A DNA stretch of 6,133 nt. Origin: Gulosibacter massiliensis. Its GTDB lineage: Bacteria > Actinomycetota > Actinomycetes > Actinomycetales > Microbacteriaceae. Below are positions 1-6,133 of this stretch, piece by piece. The notes under the pieces are model-generated. The model was not told where the DNA came from. It searched no databases and saw only the letters and a program-made list of their open reading frames with translations. The stretch's first letter is position 1, and the number at the start of each line of letters is the position of its first letter. The DNA is taken from contig CAMDKN010000083.1 in assembly GCA_945901035.1 (NCBI GenBank), forward strand, positions 1-6,133. Reading direction: 5' to 3'. A program made the position numbers and the translations under genes.

Positions 1-1234
1 CTTTGAGTCCCGCGATTATCGGAGCGACCGCGCGCGTGGCATGAACCCTGCCTTCGACGGTGTCGAGGTCGAAACCGAGCATCGTCCGGCGAATCATGAA
101 CTCGAATAACGGCGTTTTCGTCTCAAAAATCGCCGCCAGAGCCGCGTTCCCGCGCTGCTGTCGCAGGTCGCACGGGTCGAGTCCGTCGGGGGCAACCACA
201 ACGAACGTGTTCGCGACGAACTTCGAATCCTCGGCGAACGCCTTGCTCGCCGCTTTTTGACCCGCTTCGTCCGGGTCGAAAGTGAAAATGACCTCCCCGC
301 GGCTGCGAGTGTCACCGGCATCAACGTCCCCCAGAACCCGGCGAATCAGCGAAACGTGGTCGCCGCCAAACGCGGTACCACAAGTAGCGACCGCGGTGGT
401 CACTCCGGCGAGGTGGCAAGCCATGACGTCGGTGTAGCCCTCGACCACGACGACCCGGCGATCTTTTGCGATGTTGCGCTTGGCTAGATCGAGCCCGTAG
501 AGGACCTTTGCCTTGTGGTACACGGGCGTTTCGGGGGTGTTCAAGTATTTCGGACCATTGTCGTCATCCCGCAGTCGACGCGCGCCGAATCCGATGGTTG
601 CGCCGGTGACGTCCCGGATCGGCCACACCAGTCGACCGCGAAAACGATCGTAGACGCCGCGCTCGCCTCGCGACAACAATCCCGCGGTTTCCAATTCGAC
701 CTCGGTGAATTTTTTGGCCGTGAGGTGTTTCCGGACAGCGTCGAACGAATTCGGCGCGTAGCCGACACCGAACAAATCACACGCAGCACGGTCGAAGCCC
801 CGGCTGGTCAAGAAATCCCGTCCCACTTCAGCTTCGGGCGACGTCAGCTGGTCGATGAAGAAGGCTTCCGCAGCACGATTCGCCTCGAGCAACCGGGAAC
901 GGTTCCCCGTGTCGCGTTCGGCCCCGCCATCTTCGTACGTGAGGGTGAAGTTGATACTCGCGGCGACCTTCTCGACGGCCTCGGTGAATGTCATGAGATC
1001 GATTTGCTGGAGGAACTTGTAAACGTCCCCGCTCTCTCCGCAACCGAAACACTTGAACATACCGACGTTGGGACGCACACTGAAACTGGGCGATTTTTCG
1101 TCGTGGAACGGACACAAGCCCTTGAGCGAATCTGCCCCGCCGCGTTTGAGAGTGACGTACTGACCGACGATATCCGCGATGTTGGCGCGCTGTTTTACCT
1201 CATCGATGTCAGATTTCCGAATGAGCCCAGCCAC
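1..1234 (-). CDS. dnaG: DNA primase DnaG, N-terminal 411 residues (3' end beyond left edge)
   Basis: DnaG makes the short RNA primers that start Okazaki fragments and works with the replicative helicase. The visible 411 residues begin MAGLIRKSDIDEV, typical of actinobacterial primases. The N-terminal CHC2-type zinc finger has ligands C41, H44, C62 and C65. The catalytic core follows: the region around residues 195-250 (YDRFRGRLVWPIRD, then PKYLNTPETPVY), then the Toprim domain with its glutamate in VVVVEGYTDVM (E265), the DxD pair as D320-P-D322, and a third acidic motif GLDPCD (D353, D356). The frame is open to position 1, so the rest of the core and the helicase-binding C-terminus lie outside. 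Family members are usually around 600 residues. The start is GTG at 1232-1234; an in-frame stop four codons upstream excludes a longer protein. GGAG lies only 2 nt from the GTG, too close for a normal ribosome site, and a TAGAAT box sits 6 nt upstream, so a leaderless mRNA is possible. The proline inside the DxD pair is unusual; glycine is more common there. Confidence 0.97.
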   Translation of the reverse strand, partial: MAGLIRKSDIDEVKQRANIADIVGQYVTLKRGGADSLKGLCPFHDEKSPSFSVRPNVGMFKCFGCGESGDVYKFLQQIDLMTFTEAVEKVAASINFTLTYEDGGAERDTGNRSRLLEANRAAEAFFIDQLTSPEAEVGRDFLTSRGFDRAACDLFGVGYAPNSFDAVRKHLTAKKFTEVELETAGLLSRGERGVYDRFRGRLVWPIRDVTGATIGFGARRLRDDDNGPKYLNTPETPVYHKAKVLYGLDLAKRNIAKDRRVVVVEGYTDVMACHLAGVTTAVATCGTAFGGDHVSLIRRVLGDVDAGDTRSRGEVIFTFDPDEAGQKAASKAFAEDSKFVANTFVVVAPDGLDPCDLRQQRGNAALAAIFETKTPLFEFMIRRTMLGFDLDTVEGRVHATRAVAPIIAGLK

Positions 1235-1236
1235 AT

Positions 1237-1251
1237 CTCCATTCTATGGAG
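1237..1251 (-). promoter_or_regulatory. Inverted repeat just upstream of the dnaG start
   Basis: On the coding strand CTCCAT and ATGGAG form a perfect 6-bp inverted repeat around a 3-nt centre (AGA), ending 2 nt before the dnaG GTG. It contains both the only GGAG near the start and the TAGAAT box. It could be an operator, or a small hairpin hiding the GGAG if transcription begins upstream. An arm of this length can arise by chance about once in a window this size, so the placement is the only argument. Confidence 0.35.
1241..1246 (-). promoter_or_regulatory. Candidate -10 box (TAGAAT) for dnaG
   Basis: TAGAAT fits the actinobacterial TAnnnT -10 pattern and ends 6 nt before the G of the dnaG start codon. 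That is the spacing expected when transcription starts at the start codon itself, giving a leaderless mRNA, which is common in actinobacteria. No TTGACA-like -35 box is visible at the right distance (GGCGCA occupies that place), so the call rests on the -10 and its position. Confidence 0.4.
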
Positions 1252-1261
1252 TGGACCGACA

Positions 1262-1276
1262 GGTGCGCCGGGCACC
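1262..1276 (-). other. Small GC-rich hairpin between the membrane-protein gene and dnaG
   Basis: GGTGC and GCACC form a 5-bp stem around a 5-nt loop (CCGGC), 11 bases after the stop codon of the upstream gene. No T-run follows, so it is not a convincing intrinsic terminator. It might slow read-through or protect the 3' end of the upstream mRNA. It is flanked by a direct repeat, ACCGAC on the plus strand at 1255-1260 and 1281-1286. Confidence 0.25.
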
Positions 1277-1287
1277 GTTTACCGACC

Positions 1288-1911
1288 TCAGGACAATACT
1301 GCCGGGATGCTGAAGAGGATGAACACGCCCACTGACCATATGACCGTCGAGAATATGACCAAATAAGCGACGAGGTTTTGTACTTTCATAACCGCCGTGA
1401 CACCCAGCAAAAACAGGGAAACAGCGAACAGGGCCGTGAGCATCTGGAGTGTATTGCTGTAACCGCTCTCCGTGTTCGACATTTCCCAATACTCGTCACC
1501 GCTCGCCCACGTTTCGTCGTACGGGCCATAGAGAGCCGTCATATAGGGGACGCACTCTGCCAACTGCATCATCGGATCCTCAACAAAGCACGACCATGCA
1601 TCGTTGTACAACTCGTAGGACCCGTTCTTCGTCCGAAGGTCATCGTATAGGTCGTCAACCGCGACCCCGTCAATGAAATGACGAACCTGCTTGTCTTTCC
1701 ACACAGTCAAATCGTCCCGGTACTTCACTTCGGCCGTGACGAACATGTTGTTCGCATCGGCCAAAATCAACGCGTATTCCGAGCGAGCGTCATTAGCCCG
1801 ACCATCGTGGAGCGACGATTGAACCGCGGCCCACGCGGCGGTAGTCGACACCACACCCAACATGACGACAATCAACAGGTCGCGCGACAAGCGTTCCAAA
1901 AAGGCTTTCAC
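1288..1911 (-). CDS. Unrecognised three-helix membrane protein with an extracytoplasmic domain
   Basis: I cannot assign a function to this 207-residue protein. A basic N-terminus (MKAFLERLSR) leads into a hydrophobic helix at about 12-30, then an acidic soluble region at about 31-153, then two more helices at about 154-175 and 181-203. The positive-inside rule places the soluble region outside the membrane. That region holds the only two cysteines, C108 and C120, which could form a disulfide. The AWA-AV stretch at 26-30 could be a signal-peptidase site, but the segment also suits an uncleaved anchor. One N-terminal helix, a middle domain, and a C-terminal helix pair starting with a YSNTLQMLTALF-like segment recall uncharacterised bacterial transmembrane proteins of the DUF4337-like type; this comparison is from memory. 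The start is GTG at 1909-1911 with GGAG 6 nt upstream. Hand-counted GC is about 54%, below the conserved neighbours. A 99-bp leader upstream suggests its own promoter. Confidence 0.85.
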   Translation of the reverse strand: MKAFLERLSRDLLIVVMLGVVSTTAAWAAVQSSLHDGRANDARSEYALILADANNMFVTAEVKYRDDLTVWKDKQVRHFIDGVAVDDLYDDLRTKNGSYELYNDAWSCFVEDPMMQLAECVPYMTALYGPYDETWASGDEYWEMSNTESGYSNTLQMLTALFAVSLFLLGVTAVMKVQNLVAYLVIFSTVIWSVGVFILFSIPAVLS

Positions 1912-1917
1912 TGTGTA

Positions 1918-1921
1918 CTCC
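1918..1921 (-). promoter_or_regulatory. Ribosome binding site of the membrane-protein gene
   Basis: GGAG lies 6 nt (TACACA) before the GTG at 1911. It supports this start over the next in-frame methionine, M17, which falls inside the first membrane helix. Confidence 0.6.
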
Positions 1922-1949
1922 GAAACTTTCCTCAGGGGTGGTTTTCAGC

Positions 1950-1958
1950 AGACTAGCA
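1950..1958 (-). promoter_or_regulatory. Candidate extended -10 (TGC TAGTCT) for the membrane-protein gene
   Basis: The 99-bp gap after dgt contains TGC directly followed by TAGTCT, which fits an extended -10 with the TAnnnT pattern. It would give a leader of about 30 nt ending in the GGAG ribosome site. No -35 match is visible at 16 to 18 nt upstream. A second TAnnnT (TATGGT) lies a few bases further upstream, so the choice is uncertain. I see no intrinsic terminator for dgt in this gap. Confidence 0.25.
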
Positions 1959-2010
1959 CCATACGTTCCTCGCGCCTAGTTTGCCTAACCGCAGAAAAGT
2001 GGTGACGGGT

Positions 2011-3255
2011 TTAAGCAGTGAGGCGTTCGTGCCAGACGAGCGCGCTCTGATCGGTGAGCGAGGCGACCTGATCGATTACCGCCCGCATCGCGTCGGCATC
2101 GCTGGTTGCGGCGGTAAAGTCAGCGGCAAAACCTTGTTCGAGGTGTTGCGTCCCGGTTTGGGCGAGAACCGTGCACAGGTCGGTCAGAATCTCACGCTGG
2201 TGGGCATAGATCGGTCGGCGGGACTCGTGTGACATGACATTCGCCGCGACAATCCCCTTAAGCACCGCAATCTCCGCTCGGGTTTCTGACGGGACCACCA
2301 CATCGGCACCGAACCTAACCAGGGTCTCTGACGTTGCGTGTTCACGCGTAGCCGCGGTCGCTGAGGCGGCAAACCGGCCGATGAGCGTGGACGTGAGGTT
2401 TTTGAGTGCGCCCAGTTCTTGACGCGATCCGGTCCACGAGTCAACCCAATGGCGCAGCCCATCGAGCCGATCGAACGCGGCAATGAGTTCATCGCGGGTG
2501 ACCTCGCTGCCGATCCATTCGACCATCGAATCCACGAGATCCTCGTGGGCGACCCGCGACGACAGCGCCCGAACGTCGATGTAGCCGTTGACGATGGCGT
2601 CTTCGAAGTCGTGAACCGAATACCCGATGTCGTCGGACAGGTCCATCACTTGCGCTTCGATGCACAATCGTCGTTCGGCGGTGCCGCGGCGGATCCAATC
2701 AAAGATGGGACGGTCGGATTCGTACACACCGAACTTCGTTCGTCCGCCCGGTTCCGCGACACCCGTCTCGATCGTCCACGGGTATTTGCAGGATGCGTCG
2801 AGGCTCGCGCGGGTGAGGTTTAGCCCGAAACTGCGACCCGACTCGTCGAACACCTTGGGCTCGATTCGCGTCAGTACCCGGAGGGTTTGTGCATTTCCTT
2901 CGAAACCACCGAACGGCAGCGCCCAATCGTTCAGAGCCGTTTCGCCGTTGTGGCCGAACGGCGGATGCCCGAGATCGTGAGCGAGGCATGCAGTGTCGAC
3001 GAGGTCGGGGTCAAGTCCGAGGCTCGCGCCGATTTCACGGCCGACCTGGGCGACCTCCAACGAATGCGTCAGGCGATTGCGGGCGAAATCGAGACCCGCC
3101 GTCGGCGAGAGGACCTGGGTCTTGGCGGCCAACCGCCTGAGCGCGCTCGAGTGAACAAGTCGCCCGCGGTCGCGCGCGAAATCTGATCGCTCGCCTTTCG
3201 TGCCCTCGGGCACGGCCCGTTCGCGGTCGAAATCCGTGTACGCGTTATCCCCCAC
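2011..3255 (-). CDS. dgt: Deoxyguanosinetriphosphate triphosphohydrolase-like protein (HD domain)
   Basis: This family hydrolyses dNTPs, classically dGTP, to the deoxynucleoside and inorganic triphosphate, and so trims the dNTP pool in the cytoplasm. The 414-residue length is normal for the shorter dGTPase-like group. Metal-binding HD residues are visible: H64 in RNRLTHSLEVAQ, H93-D94 in CLAHDLGHPPFGHNGE, and D208 in MDLSDDIGYSVHDFED. The N-terminal motif SSALRRLAAKTQV (36-48) is also characteristic. The start is GTG at 3253-3255, overlapping the dusB stop codon region by 11 bp. No good Shine-Dalgarno sequence precedes it, so translation probably depends on ribosomes finishing dusB. Dgt next to dnaG is a recurrent actinobacterial arrangement (for example Rv2344c/Rv2343c), though here another gene lies between them. 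The true substrate range (dGTP or several dNTPs) cannot be read from the sequence. Confidence 0.95.
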   Translation of the reverse strand: MGDNAYTDFDRERAVPEGTKGERSDFARDRGRLVHSSALRRLAAKTQVLSPTAGLDFARNRLTHSLEVAQVGREIGASLGLDPDLVDTACLAHDLGHPPFGHNGETALNDWALPFGGFEGNAQTLRVLTRIEPKVFDESGRSFGLNLTRASLDASCKYPWTIETGVAEPGGRTKFGVYESDRPIFDWIRRGTAERRLCIEAQVMDLSDDIGYSVHDFEDAIVNGYIDVRALSSRVAHEDLVDSMVEWIGSEVTRDELIAAFDRLDGLRHWVDSWTGSRQELGALKNLTSTLIGRFAASATAATREHATSETLVRFGADVVVPSETRAEIAVLKGIVAANVMSHESRRPIYAHQREILTDLCTVLAQTGTQHLEQGFAADFTAATSDADAMRAVIDQVASLTDQSALVWHERLTA

Positions 3256-4369
3256 TGTGGCTCGATTCGGTATCGACGAGTTCTCTCATGTCGCCACTGT
3301 TGATCTCGCGCGAATTGAGCCAGCCGTCCGGCAGCGAGGGTCGCTTGGGCGAACCGGCACGACCGCGTTGCCCCTCGGCGTCAGCGCCGGGATACGGTGA
3401 GTCGCGGTCGAGGTCGGCGAGGATGACGTCCATTTCTTTCAGGCTACCGACGAGAGCGAGAGCCGACCGGGTTTCTCCACCGACCGCGTATCCCTTGAAG
3501 TACCAGGCCACGTGCTTACGGATGTCGCGGCACGCGTGGTTTTCGTCTTCGAGGAACTCGACGAGCAATTCGGCGTGACGGCGGAACGCATCGGCGACGA
3601 ACCCGAGATTCGGAGTGATCGTCTCGACGTCCTTGCCGAAGGCCGCTTCGAGGTCGGCGAACAACCACGGACGCCCCAGACATCCACGACCCACCACGAC
3701 TCCGTCGCAACCCGTCTCGTCGACCATCCGTTTTCCGTCCGCACCGCTCCAGATATCACCGTTCCCGAGGATGGGCAGCCCGGGAATCTCCGATTTGAGC
3801 GTGCGAATCGCATCCCAGTGCGCGTTTCCCGAATAGTGCTGTGCCGCTGTTCGCGCGTGCAGGCCGATGGCCGAAACACCGATGTCCGCGGCGATTCGAG
3901 CCGCCTCGAGATACGTCAAGTGATCGTCGTCGATGCCCATGCGCATCTTGATGGTGACCGGCACGTCCCCCGCCGCCTCGACCGTCGCCCGAAGAATCTG
4001 TTCGAACAGGGTCGTCTTCCACGGAAGGGCCGCTCCCCCGCCCTTGCGCGTAACTTTCGGAACGGGACATCCGAAGTTCATGTCGATGTGGTCGGCGTGG
4101 TCTTCCTCGACGAGAATGCGTGTCGCGGCTCCGAGCGTTTGTGGGTCTACGCCGTACAACTGAATCGACCGCGTTGTCTCGGACGGGTGGTGCTGAATGA
4201 GGCGCATCGTTGTCGGATTGCGTTCGACCAAGGCGCGAGCCGTGATCATCTCCGAGACGAACAAGCCGCCGCCGTATTCGCGGCACAAACGTCGGAACGC
4301 CGTGTTCGTGATACCCGCCATGGGGGCGAGGATGACGGGAACGTCGACGTGGATCGGACCGATGTGCAC
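3245..4369 (-). CDS. dusB: tRNA-dihydrouridine synthase, DusB type
   Basis: This FMN enzyme reduces specific uridines in tRNA to dihydrouridine using NADPH. The TIM-barrel domain runs from about residue 5 to 240: LAPMAGITN (14-22) near the FMN site, DMNFGCPVPKVTRKGGGAAL (96-115) with the catalytic cysteine C101, TIKMRMG (139-145) with K141, GLHARTAAQHYSG (169-181) with H171, and the FMN-phosphate region GNGDI (202-206) and GVVVGRGCLGRPW (223-235). A helical tRNA-binding domain follows, to about 325. The last roughly 45 residues (SPYPG to the terminal HSGG) are a low-complexity tail also seen in actinobacterial homologues. The total of 374 residues is slightly longer than enterobacterial DusB because of this tail. 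The start is GTG at 4367-4369, one base after the glyS stop; the next methionine (M17) is inside the conserved LAPMAG motif, so the start is secure. No strong ribosome site is visible, which points to coupling with glyS. The paralogue name DusB is the usual actinobacterial assignment. Confidence 0.96.
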   Translation of the reverse strand: MHIGPIHVDVPVILAPMAGITNTAFRRLCREYGGGLFVSEMITARALVERNPTTMRLIQHHPSETTRSIQLYGVDPQTLGAATRILVEEDHADHIDMNFGCPVPKVTRKGGGAALPWKTTLFEQILRATVEAAGDVPVTIKMRMGIDDDHLTYLEAARIAADIGVSAIGLHARTAAQHYSGNAHWDAIRTLKSEIPGLPILGNGDIWSGADGKRMVDETGCDGVVVGRGCLGRPWLFADLEAAFGKDVETITPNLGFVADAFRRHAELLVEFLEDENHACRDIRKHVAWYFKGYAVGGETRSALALVGSLKEMDVILADLDRDSPYPGADAEGQRGRAGSPKRPSLPDGWLNSREINSGDMRELVDTESSHSGG

Positions 4370-4370
4370 G

Positions 4371-4382
4371 TTAGGCGCCTAA
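4371..4382 (-). other. Perfect 12-bp palindrome across the glyS stop codon
   Basis: TTAGGCGCCTAA is its own reverse complement. It includes the last three sense codons of glyS (TTA GGC GCC) and the TAA stop, and ends 1 nt before the dusB GTG. It may be a protein site or a constraint-free coincidence; one or two perfect 12-mers are expected by chance in 6 kb. Confidence 0.2.
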
Positions 4383-5756
4383 GAGTCGCTCCGCCAAGTA
4401 GCCCTCGAGTCGGTCGAGGGACACCCGCTCTTGAGACATCGAGTCGCGCTCGCGAACCGTGACGGCTTTGTCGTCGAGCGTGTCGAAGTCAACGGTGATG
4501 GCGAACGGCGTGCCGATTTCGTCTTGGCGGCGGTACCGACGACCGATCGCACCGGCGTCATCGAAATCGATGTTCCAGTGCTTGCGCAGGTTTTCGGCGA
4601 GGTCGCGGGCGAGCGGAGACAGTTCCTCGTGACGCGACAGCGGCAACACGGCCGCCTTCACGGGAGCCAATCGACGGTCGAGGCGCAACACCGTTCGGAC
4701 GTCCACGCCGCCCTTGGTGTTGGGCGCTTCGTCTTCGTAGTAGGCGTCGACGAGGAACGCCATGAGCGAACGAGTGAGACCCGCGGCGGGCTCGATGACG
4801 TACGGCGTCCACCGCTCGTTTTTGGCCTGGTCGAAGTACGACAGCTCGGTGCCGGACGCCGCCGAGTGGGTCTTCAGGTCGAAGTCAGTGCGATTCGCCA
4901 CTCCTTCGAGCTCTCCGAATTCACCCGACGAGAAACCGAAACGGTATTCGATGTCGACCGTTCGCTTGGAATAGTGCGACAGCTTTTCGGTGGGGTGTTC
5001 GAACAGTCGCAGGTTGTCGGGGTTGATTCCGAGGTCGGTGTACCAGCGGAATCGCTCGTCGATCCAGTACTGGTGCCATTCCTCGTCCGTTCCCGGCTCG
5101 ACGAAAAACTCCATTTCCATCTGTTCGAACTCGCGGGTGCGGAAGATGAAGTTCCCCGGCGTGATCTCGTTCCGGAACGACTTGCCAATCTGGCCGATTC
5201 CAAACGGTGGCTTCTGTCGAGAGGACGAGATGACGTTGTTGAAGTTCACAAAAATGCCCTGAGCCGTTTCGGGGCGCAGGTAGTGCATGCCGGCCTCGTC
5301 GTCAACCGGTCCGAGGAAGGTCTTGAGCATGCCCGAAAACGCTTTAGGTTCGGTCCACTCGCCGCGAGTCCCGCAGTGAACGCAGGCGATGTCTTTCAGT
5401 CCGTTCTCGGCGGGGCGACCTTTCTTCACTTCGAATTCTTCTTCGAGGTGGTCCGCGCGAAAACGCTTGTGGCAGGACAGGCATTCGACGAGCGGGTCGC
5501 TGAACACCTCGACGTGACCCGATGCTTCCCAAACGGCGCGAGGCAGAATCACCGAGGAATCAAGCCCCACCACGTCGGGCCGATTCTGGACCATCGACTT
5601 CCACCATTGGCGCTTGATGTTCTCTTTCAGTTCGACACCCAAGGGGCCGTAATCCCACGCCGAGCGGCTTCCGCCGTAGATTTCGCCGGCTTGGAACACG
5701 AAACCGCGCCGTTTCGCGAGCGAAATGACGGAATCGAGTCGGTTGTTCTGAGCCAC
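4371..5756 (-). CDS. glyS: Glycyl-tRNA synthetase, single-chain (alpha2) class II enzyme
   Basis: GlyRS charges tRNA-Gly with glycine at the cost of ATP. This is the one-chain dimeric type found in actinobacteria, archaea and eukaryotes, not the two-gene alpha/beta type of E. coli. The 461-residue protein opens with [20 protein letters not shown] (21-40). A zinc site is formed by C92-x-x-C95 and C125-x-x-C128. Motif 2 spans [21 protein letters not shown] (194-214). [16 protein letters not shown] (282-297) shapes the glycine pocket. Motif 3 is [15 protein letters not shown] (325-339). The C-terminal anticodon-binding domain starts near 360 ([10 protein letters not shown]) and ends at the stop. 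The length is complete for the family. The start is GTG at 5754-5756 with GAGGAG 4 nt upstream; the next methionine is M55, well inside conserved sequence. It lies 30 bp after uppS and 1 bp before dusB, most likely in one operon. Confidence 0.98.
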   Translation of the reverse strand: MAQNNRLDSVISLAKRRGFVFQAGEIYGGSRSAWDYGPLGVELKENIKRQWWKSMVQNRPDVVGLDSSVILPRAVWEASGHVEVFSDPLVECLSCHKRFRADHLEEEFEVKKGRPAENGLKDIACVHCGTRGEWTEPKAFSGMLKTFLGPVDDEAGMHYLRPETAQGIFVNFNNVISSSRQKPPFGIGQIGKSFRNEITPGNFIFRTREFEQMEMEFFVEPGTDEEWHQYWIDERFRWYTDLGINPDNLRLFEHPTEKLSHYSKRTVDIEYRFGFSSGEFGELEGVANRTDFDLKTHSAASGTELSYFDQAKNERWTPYVIEPAAGLTRSLMAFLVDAYYEDEAPNTKGGVDVRTVLRLDRRLAPVKAAVLPLSRHEELSPLARDLAENLRKHWNIDFDDAGAIGRRYRRQDEIGTPFAITVDFDTLDDKAVTVRERDSMSQERVSLDRLEGYLAERLLGA

Positions 5757-5760
5757 GGGT

Positions 5761-5766
5761 CTCCTC
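5761..5766 (-). promoter_or_regulatory. Ribosome binding site of glyS
   Basis: GAGGAG lies 4 nt (ACCC) before the GTG at 5756, within the 30-bp gap after uppS. It is the strongest Shine-Dalgarno sequence in the window and fixes the glyS start. Confidence 0.75.
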
Positions 5767-5786
5767 TAGAAAGGCGTCCCGCCAGT

Positions 5787-6133
5787 TTATCGGGGCGCGG
5801 GAGTGTCGACCGCACCGCCGAAGCGTCGATCACGGCGGGCGTAGTCCTCGATCGCCCGCCACAGTTGCACGCGCGAAAAGTCGGGCCACAGGGTGTCGAG
5901 GAACACCATCTCGGAATAGGCGCTCTGCCACAGCAGGAAATTCGAGGTGCGCTGTTCGCCGGACGACCGGATGAACAGATCAACATCGGGCAGGGACGGC
6001 TCGTACAGGTGAGCCTTCACCGTCTTTTCGCTGATGCGCGCGGGGTTGATCGTGCCGTTGGCGACACCGTCGGCGATGTCACGAATCGCATCGACGAGCT
6101 CGAGGCGACCGCCGTAGTTGACGCACATCTGCA
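5787..6133 (-). CDS. uppS: (Z)-isoprenyl diphosphate synthase, C-terminal 115 residues (5' end beyond right edge)
   Basis: The enzyme adds isopentenyl units in cis to make the C50/C55 polyprenyl diphosphate that carries peptidoglycan and arabinogalactan precursors at the membrane. Only the C-terminal part is present, beginning in the conserved QMCVNYGGR segment. [20 protein letters not shown] carries the arginine and glutamate residues that bind the isopentenyl diphosphate and magnesium in this family. [17 protein letters not shown] is the adjoining dimer-interface segment. RSSGEQR rather than RTGGEQR resembles the Mycobacterium long-chain enzyme Rv2361c more than E. coli UppS; this is from memory and does not fix the product length. 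The protein ends in VDTPAPR with TAA at 5787-5789. The start and the upstream half, including the first catalytic aspartate, are outside the window. Confidence 0.96.
   Translation of the reverse strand, partial: QMCVNYGGRLELVDAIRDIADGVANGTINPARISEKTVKAHLYEPSLPDVDLFIRSSGEQRTSNFLLWQSAYSEMVFLDTLWPDFSRVQLWRAIEDYARRDRRFGGAVDTPAPR

Noticed and set aside
1262..1276. Intrinsic terminator after the membrane-protein gene
   Set aside because: The stem is only 5 bp and no T-run follows, so it is reported only as a small hairpin.
515..1366. A 283-codon open frame on the plus strand opposite dnaG
   Set aside because: It is antisense to the conserved primase frame, shows no recognisable motif, and is the kind of long mirror frame that high-GC codon usage produces.
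1912..2010. Terminator or small RNA in the 99-bp gap after dgt
   Set aside because: I see only a 4-bp GGTG/CACC pairing and no T-run; nothing supports a terminator or RNA gene.
3512..4462. A 316-codon open frame on the plus strand opposite dusB and the end of glyS
   Set aside because: Its composition is arginine and valine rich with no domain, and it lies wholly opposite two well-supported genes.
5784..5789. TAAACT at the uppS stop as a -10 box for glyS
   Set aside because: It coincides with the uppS TAA stop, and the nearest -35-like TCGACA is only about 14 nt away. Co-transcription with uppS is simpler.
1..6133. A new defence, toxin-antitoxin or mobile system
   Set aside because: The HD-domain gene could suggest a dNTP-depleting defence protein, but its motifs, its length and its place beside dusB and near dnaG fit the housekeeping dGTPase. 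No integrase, transposase, inverted-repeat ends or tRNA attachment site is present.

Overview
The window looks like a chromosomal housekeeping segment of an actinobacterium. The evidence is a single-chain glycyl-tRNA synthetase, a Z-prenyl transferase with the RSSGEQR motif of the Mycobacterium long-chain enzyme, a DusB with an actinobacterial C-terminal tail, and the gene order uppS - glyS - dusB - dgt - dnaG known from that phylum. Hand-counted GC is about 60 to 68% in sampled 60-base blocks of the conserved genes. A Micrococcales-like organism is plausible, but I cannot fix the family from this sequence.

Everything I can support is on the minus strand and reads from high to low coordinates. 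The order is: the 3' part of uppS (5787-6133, cut by the right edge), glyS (4371-5756), dusB (3245-4369), dgt (2011-3255), a gene for an unrecognised three-helix membrane protein (1288-1911), and the 5' two thirds of dnaG (1-1234, cut by the left edge). The first four genes are tightly packed: 30 bp between uppS and glyS, 1 bp between glyS and dusB, and an 11-bp overlap between dusB and dgt. They probably form one transcription unit. Larger gaps follow: 99 bp before the membrane-protein gene and 53 bp before dnaG. These hold the only plausible promoter-like and hairpin elements. No stretch over 300 bases lacks a gene.

The known genes serve cell-wall lipid carrier synthesis (UppS), translation (GlyRS charges tRNA-Gly, DusB reduces uridines in tRNA), dNTP pool control (Dgt) and priming of DNA replication (DnaG). 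Their grouping links growth-related processes but does not imply a shared complex. No mobile element, CRISPR array, tRNA, rRNA or recognisable defence system is present.

The points most worth a second look are the unrecognised membrane protein placed between dgt and dnaG, with GC of about 54%; the dnaG start, which looks leaderless and lies beside a 6-bp inverted repeat; and the fact that all five start codons visible in the window are GTG. I found no convincing new multi-gene system.
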